A stretch of 64,000 nt of DNA, from the NCBI GenBank assembly GCA_949358305.1, contig OX442314.1, positions 66,163,369 through 66,227,368 on the forward strand, read 5' to 3'. The position numbers and the translations under genes are program-made. Below are positions 46,601 to 55,854 of this stretch, one piece after another (the stretch's first letter is position 1; each line of letters starts with the position of its first letter). This DNA comes from Strigamia acuminata. Its lineage: Eukaryota; Arthropoda; Chilopoda; Geophilomorpha; Linotaeniidae. The notes below the pieces were generated by a model. The model saw only the letters and a list, made by a program, of their open reading frames with translations, was not told where the DNA came from and did not search any database.

Positions 46601-48945
46601 TCCTCCTTGATCACTGGATGGTGCGGAATAACATAAACTCCAGTTTTCTTGTATCTCTCTGCAAGAGGTACTACTTCCGCGTGCTCTTCTTTGACGTAGT
46701 CCCACATGGCTTTGTTATAACGTTCCTTGTGGTCGCTGTTACTATCAATTCGCCTAAGCGTATGTGATAGTTGATTCAGAGCCAACTCCCAGTTCGACTC
46801 CAAAGCCCCGATCTTATCGTTAAAGGGCAAGCAAACTTGGTAGCGACCATCCTCCATTCGCTTGTGCGACTTCTCAAATCGATCTCGAACAAAATCTGAA
46901 TCGCGTTCGCCAGCGGTAATTCCAACAGCCTCCAAACTCCAAAGCTTTTCCAAGTCACGGTCAGTCTTAATCTCACAGGTGTTGCAGCAAGACACGTCAC
47001 GCGAGCTCTCTGAGAAGACATCTGTCGACCCAGCGGCTCCGGACAACACCCACCCAAAAATGGTATTGACCAAACCCAAGCGGTTATCCAATCGTTTTCG
47101 TCCGTCAAGGCAGATTTCCCACCAAACATCAACTCCAAGCAAGATATCAACATTGCCCGCAGTCGAAGGTAAGTCTTCAGCCAATTCGAACCCCAAATCT
47201 TTAACTTTCTGAATGGTATCAGGGCTGGCTATCCCATACACATGCGGTAGGCTTCTTGCACTTAAAGCCGTCACCTTGAGCTCTCTGGCTCCGTGTCTAG
47301 ACTGAAGGAGTAGCTTGTAAACGTCGTAAGACGTCGATCCAGCATTATCCTCTTCATTGAGGCGTTGGGCTGTGGCTTCGATTGACCCGCAACTCTTCAA
47401 CCGTATCCGGTCGGCTACACTCTTTAAAATGTAGGACCGATGGCTGCCCGGATCTAACATGCCACGTATCGTGTGCGAACCTCCAGACTTTGTTTTTAAC
47501 TCCGCTGTGAATATCATCAACTGAAGTGTTGAGGAGATCGCCAAGGAAACGTTCGCGCTCACGTCCTTGGGCTTCTCTATCCCACCTCCACTTCCTGTGT
47601 TCAATTTCCGGCAGATGGACGAATGATGTCGTCCGCCGCAAGTCCTGCAGCTGGTTTTAACCTGGCACCGCATTGCCCTGTGTCCTTCTTGCAGGCAATT
47701 GAAGCAAAGTCGGTTCTGTTGAATAATCGTGGTCTTCTCTGCCACGCTCATTTCTTTCCTACAGAAAGCGTTAGCATGACCTTCTTTGCAAAAAATGCAA
47801 ATTGCGCTTCCCACGGTCAGCTTTGGGCTAAAAGACTCTTTGGCTTTTTTGGACGTAGCGCAGGTGGACATCGTGCCCTTGCGTTGATCCTTATCCTTGT
47901 CGGAACTTCCAGACTTGTCTTTCTTAGTTGCAAGACCTCCTGCCCCCATGACATCTTCCATCTGCTCTAAGAGCTGAACTTCAGCCGCAAAGAAATTCAA
48001 GATTGTCACTAAATTTGAGGTCTTAGCCCCTTGCTGCTGGTAAAACCTCATCACCATGGCAGGTGGAAATTTCCTCAGCACGTCGGGTGCCAGAAGCAGA
48101 CCAGCAGTCTGTACTGGAACGCTCAACTGCTCCAGCAAGCGGATAGCAGTGGACACCTTGGTCAACTGTGTACGGACAGCTTTGACCGGATGCAATTCCG
48201 TAACCTGTTTCATATCCCTTATGGACTTGACCAATGCCACTCTCTGGGCTTCATCGTCCCCGTAGGAACGTTCCAACTCTTCTCTTGCCAAATTGTAATT
48301 ACCGTCCACTAAAGGGAATGCAGAGATCAGCATGGCAGCTTCTCCCGTGCACAGCGACTGCAAGTATTGCAACTTCTCAATTTCTGATAAATCAGGGTTG
48401 CTGTGAACAGCAGAGTCAAAGCTGCTTAGGAAGGGACGAAATGTCGTCACATCTCCATTGAATTTCCGCATTTCCAACTTAGGAAGCTTTGCATTATTAT
48501 GCCTTCTTGTCGATTGCGACAAGGTCTGGTTCAAAATCGAACTCTGAGACGTACTGGTCGTCAACGCTGAAGCATTTGCTGGATTTGCTGACCAATGCGT
48601 CACGAACTTCTTTGACATTCGGGTTCTGTGCTTAAGAACTGAAATCGGTGTCTCTAACTCTTCGATTTCCCTTAGATTTGCCAAGTACTGATCTCTTGTC
48701 AGGTTGGGCTGCATCGTGTTCAGGTCGTTTATCATTCTCATCATCTGTTCATCTGCAGCCATTTCTACAGCTTCCAGCTCGCCGGTATCTTTTAGTGTCA
48801 AGGACCTTCTCAAAAGCGCGTCCAAAGAGATCCCCAAAGTCGTGAACCTCTCAGACAACACGTCCATTTCTTCCGGCGGTTGTTGCTCAACCGTTGTTGG
48901 CGTTGTTCTCCCTGAACCTGACCTTGATCCACCTCCTGTAGCCAT
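43669..48945 (-). CDS. gag-pol: BEL/Pao gag-pol polyprotein (BEL-2)
   Basis: 1758 residues from ATG 48943-48945, intact. It is co-linear with the BEL-1 protein, with one extra residue near position 533. It has Gag (DUF1759-like), three zinc knuckles, the DPGS protease motif, RT with YMDD at 922-925, RNase H, an HHCC plus DDE integrase and the C-terminal DUF5641-like region. Differences from BEL-1 are denser in the first 130 residues and after about residue 930; residues about 545-930 are almost identical. The stop codon lies 52 bases from the 3' LTR, as in BEL-1. The protein looks functional, but its own leader is split by the nested TK element, so expression of full-length RNA may be reduced or altered. 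Confidence 0.96.
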   Translation of the reverse strand: MATGGGSRSGSGRTTPTTVEQQPPEEMDVLSERFTTLGISLDALLRRSLTLKDTGELEAVEMAADEQMMRMINDLNTMQPNLTRDQYLANLREIEELETPISVLKHRTRMSKKFVTHWSANPANASALTTSTSQSSILNQTLSQSTRRHNNAKLPKLEMRKFNGDVTTFRPFLSSFDSAVHSNPDLSEIEKLQYLQSLCTGEAAMLISAFPLVDGNYNLAREELERSYGDDEAQRVALVKSIRDMKQVTELHPVKAVRTQLTKVSTAIRLLEQLSVPVQTAGLLLAPDVLRKFPPAMVMRFYQQQGAKTSNLVTILNFFAAEVQLLEQMEDVMGAGGLATKKDKSGSSDKDKDQRKGTMSTCATSKKAKESFSPKLTVGSAICIFCKEGHANAFCRKEMSVAEKTTIIQQNRLCFNCLQEGHRAMRCQVKTSCRTCGGRHHSSICRKLNTGSGGGIEKPKDVSANVSLAISSTLQLMIFTAELKTKSGGSHTIRGMLDPGSHRSYILKSVADRIRLKSCGSIEATAQRLNEEDNAGSTSYDVYKLLLQSRHGARELKVTALSARSLPHVYGIASPDTIQKVKDLGFELAEDLPSTAGNVDILLGVDVWWEICLDGRKRLDNRLGLVNTIFGWVLSGAAGSTDVFSESSRDVSCCNTCEIKTDRDLEKLWSLEAVGITAGERDSDFVRDRFEKSHKRMEDGRYQVCLPFNDKIGALESNWELALNQLSHTLRRIDSNSDHKERYNKAMWDYVKEEHAEVVPLAERYKKTGVYVIPHHPVIKEDRETTKFRVVFNASSAKKGLPSLNDCLYPGPSLNPDIVPVMIRFRLFCVVAIADIKQAFLQVLINPDHCDFLRFLWVSEEYFQEGYSWQNLWDHLVVLRMIVVPFGVNSSPFLLCAVIRAQGRLYLVLFPKEADALDKGIYMDDLTSGADGTQETVTHCVNLRRILDEGKMPLVKWASSKADVFDALKDKDFHMRADKFEDLGVVKMLGILWSVQDDTLMFRIPTGVEIPQSRRGILSLLASVFDPLGLIAPVILRMKLLLQSMWGRDIKWDDIISEENREIVVKWYADLQRLTEARVKRWMGTYSGQEMDIDVFCDASPQAYGCAIYVRAASGATQLLLSKSRIAPTTKLTLPRLELTATVVGVRMVEYILEDFLPGYPVGKIRYYSDSMVALGWLKSDKNRWKPYVSNRVAEVLEKSSPSQWAYVPTDRNPADVLTRPCEAKNLLANRLWWDGPGQLEDLADEPEDVDLPMEEAKKEKVALVASDGEAHMCEVFKRFSSFNRLVRVFALMRRWLPFFARGRDLEVLEIEVAEERVIRLAQVLSFPDERQAAMLKEKVAKGSILKNFDVFLDERDLLRLRSRLGKSALPFDEAFPIILHPDSWVTRLIIKKVHLQLLHGELSETFYRLRDKYWIVRGRRTVKAVIRSCLVCKRERLERNNPATGDPPMERVTPAAPFQHTGIDHLGPLTVKHKEKGRKVYILLFTCLVTRAIHLEVSENLSVEKFLLAFRRFGARFGYPAKVFSDNSKTFERGSQEIQSWGKLLTKDGIRTFLSEKRVVWSFIPPLSPWAGGAWERLVRSVKDKLRKMLLRRTVDLETLQTLAVEISSVLNSRPLSYVHEEVDGGRILSPENFLTGGMPKWVINRPLHAIQKKDLRRLDRKRRLFVWEFWRIWRESYLKQLRNFHEVKGDSRFKNPEVDQIVLLEKVGCNPYFWPLARVIGVLPGEDGFVRVVRVVTANGKEYRRSVKHVRALELD

Positions 48946-49031
48946 GTCAAACCTGGAATGGCAGAAAGTGAAGACAATCAGTCAGTCAAAAACCAAAGAC
49001 ACACAACTCTAAACACAGGTGATATTTGGAC
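48946..49031 (-). other. BEL-2 leader, start-codon-proximal part
   Basis: 86 bases of leader between the gag-pol ATG and the TK insertion. It includes the splice-acceptor-like CCATTCCAG just before the ATG and ends at the GGAC target duplication (49028-49031). Confidence 0.85.
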
Positions 49032-49987
49032 TGTTGCAACTCGCCACTGCCGTGATGCGACGAGTTGTAACGCGATGGGGAATTCTTGGCAAATTTCCCA
49101 TAGGCCTATACTGAGAGGAGAAATGAGTTGACTTGAGTTTCTGCACTGGATCTTGTGGGGAGCTGCTCCAGGGAGTTTGGGGTTAAATTTCCCTACTCAC
49201 ACATGTTGGATGTTGAATAAAATAAACCTTTGTGTAGAAAAATCCAGATAATGCTTTTAATCATTTCAAAACATTAACATGGAGGCAAATTCAACTTAAC
49301 TACATCTAATTCTTCATAACAAGAGTGTAACAACTTCATAACAACAACAATTCTATAGCAACAACAAATTCATGAGGCACCTAGTGACTAAATTCATAAA
49401 TAACATAAGTTAAAGCTTGCATTGTGCCTCATAATAGAGATAAAATCAACTAAAATTAACAGAAATCATTGGAAAGAATTATAACAAATAGAATAGGAAT
49501 AAACTTAACTAAATATGCAAATAACGCATCTAAAGCAAGTCAAATACACTGTAAAAATGCATTAATTGCAATCCATTACAAAATTAACAATTCCTTCTTT
49601 TCCAATGCACCTTTAAAGCAACTCAGATGCTTCAAACCCGTCATTCCGCCTTCACAACTGAACTGGGAACAGGACAAGACTTAGAAATAGGTAAACATAG
49701 CATGAAAACATTGGAAAACAAGACTAAAAATTCCTAAACCTTGACCTTGTCATTCTAAGAGATAAAATACCTAACAAACATTGTCTTTACTGAAAATTGG
49801 CACACAAAAAAGACATGTAAAATTCCTATTACAACAGAAAAAGATTAGATATTTGCTAAATAAATAATACAATTATAAGACCGAAATTAGTAACTCTTCT
49901 TTACATTTTCGAACACATAAAATCAAACTACTATCAAATTGACGAGCAGTTGTGGTCTCTCTTTCCTCCTTTCTGTTGCTCGAAACA
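49032..49987 (-). repeat. TK element copy 3, 3' LTR
   Basis: 956 bp, matching 54237-55192. It ends in sense with the same TGTTGCAACA palindrome and 11-bp inverted repeat as the other copies. Confidence 0.94.
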
Positions 49988-50080
49988 GAGATTGCCGCCG
50001 AAAAGAAAAGAAGGTGAAGAAGAACCTCTTAGCAATCTGAAAACTTCTCATCCACCTAGGATCAGCTCCCTAATGACTCC

Positions 50081-53068
50081 TTAAGGTAAGCGCAATTTTT
50101 TGCGGATCAAACTGGCCACCCATGGAGGTAATCTTCGATTCAAAATCGCTAAACTTAAATGTGCCGCTCCATTAATTAGCTTTCTCTTGACTTCTATAGA
50201 ATTGATTGATTTCTGAAAACAGGTACGACACGTTGGCTTGTATCTCTCTTCTCCTCCCACAACCTGAACTTGCGTTTCACCCGATATTCGTTTGGTGAAC
50301 GACGCTTGGTTTCCACAAAAGTGGCATTTGGCATGAAGTTTGACAATAGTTTCCGCTAGTGGAATGAGATTAGATACTGCCTTGAATTCCTGTCTCTTAA
50401 AATCACCATTTAAAGCGGCAATTATTACATTCTTTCCTTCGTTCGCCATTTTGTCGGAAAACGAATCGATGTCTCCGAAAAATTGCCCTTCGTCGATACC
50501 TATCGTCTTGACCGACTCCGCAATTTTCTTGATTTCCTGTAACGACGCGACCCGAACCGCTGGACGTCGTTGTCCGGTGTGGCTAACCATTTCATCTTTA
50601 CTATATCTAACGTCTGTCAAATGCTTAACAAGCAGGCAAGAATTTTCTTCTTCATTTCGGATTACATTAAGTAAAGCAGTAGTTTTTCCAGAAAACATTG
50701 GGCCAATTACTAAATGTATATTTCCCGTGGCCTTTGTGACTGCATTTGATCTTCTGTGCGAATTGGTGAGTTTCTTGCGACTCCATTTCAATATCTTCCT
50801 CCATTTACTTAAACCCTTTTCTTCATCTTTTTTGAAATTTTTCGGAAATTCTCCTTTCTTTTCCGTAGACTCCAGTGTGTCAGGACTCTGAGAAATCGCC
50901 ATCTTGCCCGACCTTATCCCTTTAAACGTCCGCTTTCCATCCATTTCCAATTCGATGGGGACGTCAGGATGCCGTACCTCCAGCTCGCTAGAGCGGCTCG
51001 CGGCAAAACGAGAAGCGATGACGCCTTTTGCTCGTACTCCACCCTTTTCGCTTTTCTCGTCGGACATTGATGTGGAATTCGCCTGTCCAAACCCGCCTTT
51101 GTCCTTTTTTGAAGTGTTGAAAGTCATCTTCTTTCCAGAATCGATCGCCATACACGATACATCTCCCAGTGAGATATCGTCTTTGTAGATGGAAGGCTCT
51201 TTTGAGTTAATTTGTCCGTTTAAAATCCATCCAAAAACTGTTTTCATCATTCCTAATTCTGGACTAATTCTCTTCGTTCCCGCTTGAATTATTTTCCACC
51301 ATGCTCCGCTTCCGATCAAGACATCTACCTCATCTGACACGGAGGGATGTGGTTCTGCCATCTCAAGATTAAACGACTTGATTTGTTGCAGCGTCTGGTG
51401 ATCTACCACTCCCTTTATATTGGGAAGTGTGTCGGTATCAAGAGCAAATACAGACACTTTCTGCTTGTCGTGACGAGACTGCAACTCGAATCTAAACACG
51501 TCATGAGTTGTAGGAACTGGTTCCTTGTTCAGCAGACACTGGGTCATGGTGTGATACGTCTCAATCTTGTTTAGGTGTAATTTCTTTGCTAACCGCTTCG
51601 TAATATATGAACGATGACTACCCGGATCGAGTAATCCACGAACTGGGATTGTTTCGCCACTCTTTCGGACGAACAATGCTGTGAAAACCATTAGCTGGAC
51701 GTCACTTGAGACCGACAACGAGACGTTGGCGGAGACGTTCTCTTCTTTGGTATCAGTTGGCTTTTCCGCATGACCTCTGTTACAAATTGAAGAATGGTGT
51801 CGACCACCGCATGATCGGCAACAAAATTTTACAGGGCAGTTACCCACTGTATGGCTTGGTCTCAGGCAATTAAAGCATAGACGTTTTCGCTTAACGATGT
51901 CGTATTTCTCCGAAACTTCCAGATTTGCGTCGCAATTATTGTTGAAATGATCTCCTTCACAGAAGGCACAGATCAATTTCCGGACTGGACCTGATTTTGG
52001 TTTGAATGATTCTTTCGTATTGGACCCGAATGACGTATTTTGCGCAACCGCGCAAGATGACATGGTCCCTCGTAATTCTTCTTTTTGCTCTCTAGTTGCT
52101 GGTTTCTCACTCTTCTTGGTGACTTTCTGACTTGTAAATACGCTATCGTCTGATAATTCTGCTACTCTGACTTCGCTTGCTACAAATTCGAGAAATAAAT
52201 TAACGTTTTCCACGTTTCCTTTGTAAATCCTATGAAATCGTCTTCCCAATTCCGGTGGAAACTTCCGCAATAATTCCGGGATTAGAAATAATCCAGTAGT
52301 CGTAACTGGGAACTTCAACTGTTCTAATGTTCGGAAAGCACCGGTGAGGGACGTCAATAGAGATTTTACTGGCTTGATTGGGTACAAATCTTTAACTGCT
52401 TCAGCTTCACGAATTTTCCTCGCCAGAGCGTTCTTTTGGGCTACTTCCGACCCAAAAAGTCCTTCTAAGCTACTAAGTGCCATTAAATACGAATCGTTAG
52501 TAAGTGGGTACGACTTGATTGCCACTTCCGCTTCCCCGATACAACTTGATTTCAGGTATTGAAGTTTTTCGACGTTCGATAACTCGGCATCGGCGTCAAC
52601 TGTGGTTGAAAACATATCCATGAAGCTCTTATACTCCATCGGATTCCCGTCGAATTTCTGCAATGTCAGCTTTGGAAGCTTTGTAGTCTTCCTTGAGATT
52701 ATCGATGAGTTGTTCAGAAATCCAGAATTCATTAGCGTATTTCCGCCTGGATGGGCCCCAAACTTATCCTGCATCTGTTTTGAAAATTTCGTCCTTTGCT
52801 TAAGAAGATTGACCTTCGTCCTAATGTCTTCGAGACGTCTCAAACTAAGCAGGTAATCTGAACGTTCTATCTTGTCTTTAAAGACAGCGAGCTCATCAAT
52901 AAGGTCACTCAACTGCGCATCTATTGTTGCGTGGAGAGCTTCAAGCTCACCCCCGTCGAGAACGTTTGCAGATGTCGAGAGCAGATCCTCTGCTCCTTGG
53001 GCCTTGGCTTGCCATTGTGTTTCTTTCTCCTCCGCTGCTTCCGCGGTCAAACCAGCCGCAGTTGCCAT
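50081..53068 (-). CDS. Gag-protease-thymidine kinase fusion polyprotein (copy 3)
   Basis: 995 residues from ATG 53066-53068. I find four amino-acid differences from copies 1 and 2: residue 31 Leu to Ser, 75 Gly to Ser, 669 Pro to Ser and 700 Arg to His. All lie outside the thymidine kinase domain (782-955), which is unchanged, including the P-loop, DEGQFF, lasso and four zinc cysteines. Several further nucleotide differences are silent. Intact reading frames in two lineages with an unchanged kinase suggest the fusion is maintained as a working protein, although the elements are young enough that this is weak evidence of selection. The domain order is as described for the copy at 16248. Confidence 0.95.
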   Translation of the reverse strand: MATAAGLTAEAAEEKETQWQAKAQGAEDLLSTSANVLDGGELEALHATIDAQLSDLIDELAVFKDKIERSDYLLSLRRLEDIRTKVNLLKQRTKFSKQMQDKFGAHPGGNTLMNSGFLNNSSIISRKTTKLPKLTLQKFDGNPMEYKSFMDMFSTTVDADAELSNVEKLQYLKSSCIGEAEVAIKSYPLTNDSYLMALSSLEGLFGSEVAQKNALARKIREAEAVKDLYPIKPVKSLLTSLTGAFRTLEQLKFPVTTTGLFLIPELLRKFPPELGRRFHRIYKGNVENVNLFLEFVASEVRVAELSDDSVFTSQKVTKKSEKPATREQKEELRGTMSSCAVAQNTSFGSNTKESFKPKSGPVRKLICAFCEGDHFNNNCDANLEVSEKYDIVKRKRLCFNCLRPSHTVGNCPVKFCCRSCGGRHHSSICNRGHAEKPTDTKEENVSANVSLSVSSDVQLMVFTALFVRKSGETIPVRGLLDPGSHRSYITKRLAKKLHLNKIETYHTMTQCLLNKEPVPTTHDVFRFELQSRHDKQKVSVFALDTDTLPNIKGVVDHQTLQQIKSFNLEMAEPHPSVSDEVDVLIGSGAWWKIIQAGTKRISPELGMMKTVFGWILNGQINSKEPSIYKDDISLGDVSCMAIDSGKKMTFNTSKKDKGGFGQANSTSMSDEKSEKGGVRAKGVIASRFAASRSSELEVRHPDVPIELEMDGKRTFKGIRSGKMAISQSPDTLESTEKKGEFPKNFKKDEEKGLSKWRKILKWSRKKLTNSHRRSNAVTKATGNIHLVIGPMFSGKTTALLNVIRNEEENSCLLVKHLTDVRYSKDEMVSHTGQRRPAVRVASLQEIKKIAESVKTIGIDEGQFFGDIDSFSDKMANEGKNVIIAALNGDFKRQEFKAVSNLIPLAETIVKLHAKCHFCGNQASFTKRISGETQVQVVGGEERYKPTCRTCFQKSINSIEVKRKLINGAAHLSLAILNRRLPPWVASLIRKKLRLP

Positions 53069-53399
53069 TTATTCTCGAGAAAGAGAGAATGAGAATAAAA
53101 ATTCTATTCAACAACTCAATAACTGCGAATTAAATTCCCACGAATATTCTCCGAACTTCACAGACTCTTACTTATACTTGCTTAACGTTAATTCAAATGC
53201 GGTGTGCAAATGAAAAACGACCTCGAAATAAAATGCTAAACTCAACTCCGGAATACTACAGACAAATTGACTTAACACACTATACGTAATACACTGGGAC
53301 GGAATTATTGATTGCACAAATGAACTTATCCGCATAAATATCTAGATAATTCCCCCAAAATGCACTTAATTCGAAATTAATATTCAATATCTAACCGCA

Positions 53400-53640
53400 C
53401 AACCGAGATAAATAGTTATCTTTTACAATAACACTGCACAAAAGAGATAAATAGTTATATTTTACAATAACCCCGCACAAAGAGATAATAGCTATATTTA
53501 ATAATAGCGCCGCACAAAAGAGATAATAGCTATCATATACAATAGCGCCGCACAATAGAGATAATAGCTATATTTAATAATAGCCCCGCACAAAAGAGAT
53601 AATAACTTGATATTCAAACTTATTGACATGAAAAAAAACC
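53400..53640 (-). repeat. Tandem hairpin array in TK leader (copy 3)
   Basis: Six units as in copy 1, but the stems are distributed differently: two GTTAT/ATAAC, then three GCTAT/ATAGC, then AATAA/TTATT. Loops remain 8 bases in the first five although loop sequences differ. Relative to copy 1, the third unit has switched stem type on both arms, keeping base pairing. Confidence 0.7.
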
Positions 53641-53794
53641 CCTTTTAAACTCCCCAAATACAGCTCGAAATTGGCAGAAACTCCCTTGGAAAATCAGATA
53701 AAGAATTAATTTAAATAAATATAATTCTTAAATTCTAACAGCAATTGAGTTAAAATTAATCTTGTTCTTTATCATCAGCAGATGAACTTGAAGA

Positions 53795-53807
53795 TTGACA
53801 TTGCGTT
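53795..53807 (-). promoter_or_regulatory. Shared 13-base leader motif (TK copy 3)
   Basis: CACAACGCAATGT in sense, same position in the leader as in copies 1 and 2. The sequence around it is again identical to those copies, unlike the diverged stretch just downstream in sense. Confidence 0.58.
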
Positions 53808-54218
53808 GTGTTTCTCAAATTGTTGACCAGGAAATCGCTTGCTTGTCTCCTTATGTTGACCGCCACAGTAGAAAGACTCCGAACTCGTTACACTTGACAT
53901 AAAATCCACTGACGAATCAACTCCCTGACGCCTGCGAAGGACGACACAGCACAAACACACTTCTGTCGCAATTGGCGACAATAATCCAGTGGAAATAAAT
54001 CGAAAAACGCGTCGCCACACACTTCACACCACGAAAATCGGCACCACACACTGCTTACTGCGAACTAGATGCCACACACTGCTCACTGTGAAGTCGGGAA
54101 CACACACGCATCTCACTATGAAATCGATGTCACACACCTGGCTAAAAATGCAATGACATGCACTGTAATCCACTGGAAAAACTGGACGAAAATCCTGGTT
54201 GGCAACAACAAAATCCTT

Positions 54219-54232
54219 GGGTCACGGTACCA
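54219..54232 (-). promoter_or_regulatory. Primer-binding site, TK copy 3
   Basis: TGGTACCGTGACCC in sense, four bases from the 5' LTR at 54237. Confidence 0.75.
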
Positions 54233-54236
54233 AAAA

Positions 54237-55192
54237 TGTTGCAACTCGCCACTGCCGTGATGCGACGAGTTGTAACGCGATGGGGAATTCTTGGCAAATT
54301 TCCCATAGGCCTATACTGAGAGGAGAAATGAGTTGACTTGAGTTTCTGCACTGGATCTTGTGGGGAGCTGCTCCAGGGAGTTTGGGGTTAAATTTCCCTA
54401 CTCACACATGTTGGATGTTGAATAAAATAAACCTTTGTGTAGAAAAATCCAGATAATGCTTTTAATCATTTCAAAACATTAACATGGAGGCAAATTCAAC
54501 TTAACTACATCTAATTCTTCATAACAAGAGTGTAACAACTTCATAACAACAACAATTCTATAGCAACAACAAATTCATGAGGCACCTAGTGACTAAATTC
54601 ATAAATAACATAAGTTAAAGCTTGCATTGTGCCTCATAATAGAGATAAAATCAACTAAAATTAACAGAAATCATTGGAAAGAATTATAACAAATAGAATA
54701 GGAATAAACTTAACTAAATATGCAAATAACGCATCTAAAGCAAGTCAAATACACTGTAAAAATGCATTAATTGCAATCCATTACAAAATTAACAATTCCT
54801 TCTTTTCCAATGCACCTTTAAAGCAACTCAGATGCTTCAAACCCGTCATTCCGCCTTCACAACTGAACTGGGAACAGGACAAGACTTAGAAATAGGTAAA
54901 CATAGCATGAAAACATTGGAAAACAAGACTAAAAATTCCTAAACCTTGACCTTGTCATTCTAAGAGATAAAATACCTAACAAACATTGTCTTTACTGAAA
55001 ATTGGCACACAAAAAAGACATGTAAAATTCCTATTACAACAGAAAAAGATTAGATATTTGCTAAATAAATAATACAATTATAAGACCGAAATTAGTAACT
55101 CTTCTTTACATTTTCGAACACATAAAATCAAACTACTATCAAATTGACGAGCAGTTGTGGTCTCTCTTTCCTCCTTTCTGTTGCTCGAAACA
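54237..55192 (-). repeat. TK element copy 3, 5' LTR
   Basis: 956 bp, reading the same as 49032-49987. It is followed by the GGAC duplication and the rest of the BEL-2 leader. Confidence 0.94.
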
Positions 55193-55621
55193 GGACAAAC
55201 AATGACCAAACACACTAACTGCTCAACTAAACCGCTAGTGAACCGAATGATATACAGACAGACTCACTGTAAACTCTATGCTACTAAAGATCTGAGTGGC
55301 GCAACACCCAGTCTCTAATTCCTATAGTAGACTAATTCCTGTTAACTGCTAAACTCTCTAAATTCCTAAGGATTTGAGTGGTGCAACACCCAAAAACTCT
55401 AAGCTGTCAAGCAGACTCTTTTAACTACTAGGCTATCTAAATCTCCCCTGCCTAAGCAGTTATAGTGGAGAAAAACTTAAACTTTAACTTAAACACGAAA
55501 ATGCACACTTCCCCTCCCCCCAGAAGGGACACATAAAAAAAACCCAAAAAACAGCCCACCAAAAAACACTTTAAAAACTAAAACTGTTCTTCTTCTTTCA
55601 GGCTGTAGCTGTTCAACTTGC

Positions 55622-55634
55622 ACATTGCGTTGTG
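55622..55634 (-). promoter_or_regulatory. Shared 13-base leader motif (BEL-2)
   Basis: CACAACGCAATGT in sense, 221 bases from the 5' LTR edge, nearly the same distance as in BEL-1. Confidence 0.6.
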
Positions 55635-55823
55635 TTTGACTTGGCAGACTCAGGACGTCAATGTCCGCTCTCACGTGACTCTCTGGCGTGCGCACTTGAT
55701 GCCGGTCGCTCACGGAACCAGCCGTACAAACAAACCAACTGGCACGCACCAAACCACTTGAATCACTTGCTGAACGTCCGAATGGCCTCTTTTTCATGCG
55801 CGCTGTACACACGCGCATGAAAT

Positions 55824-55841
55824 CCTGGAATCACGGTACCA
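55824..55841 (-). promoter_or_regulatory. Primer-binding site, BEL-2
   Basis: TGGTACCGTGATTCCAGG in sense, 13 bases after the 5' LTR. It is identical over 18 bases to the BEL-1 site. Confidence 0.78.
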
Positions 55842-55854
55842 AAAAACAGCTCCC

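Larger units (their letters stand above)
49032..55192 (-). mobile_element. TK element copy 3, nested in BEL-2 leader
   Basis: 6161 bp with 956-bp LTRs (49032-49987 and 54237-55192). The target duplication is GGAC (49028-49031 and 55193-55196). It has the same orientation as its BEL-2 host. Its LTRs differ from copies 1 and 2 by a 10-base deletion and scattered changes near the sense 3' end, so it is a separate lineage and an independent insertion. It proves that the TK element moves on its own boundaries and not merely as part of the satellite. Confidence 0.95.
55193..55854 (-). other. BEL-2 leader, LTR-proximal part
   Basis: It holds the primer-binding site (55824-55841, in sense TGGTACCGTGATTCCAGG) and the shared 13-base motif (55622-55634). 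Two hairpins equivalent to those of BEL-1 lie near 55292-55311 (GGGTG with CACTC, loop TTGCGC) and 55375-55391 (loop TTGCAC). A 109-codon frame shares a stretch with the BEL-1 leader frame; it is probably fortuitous. Confidence 0.75.
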
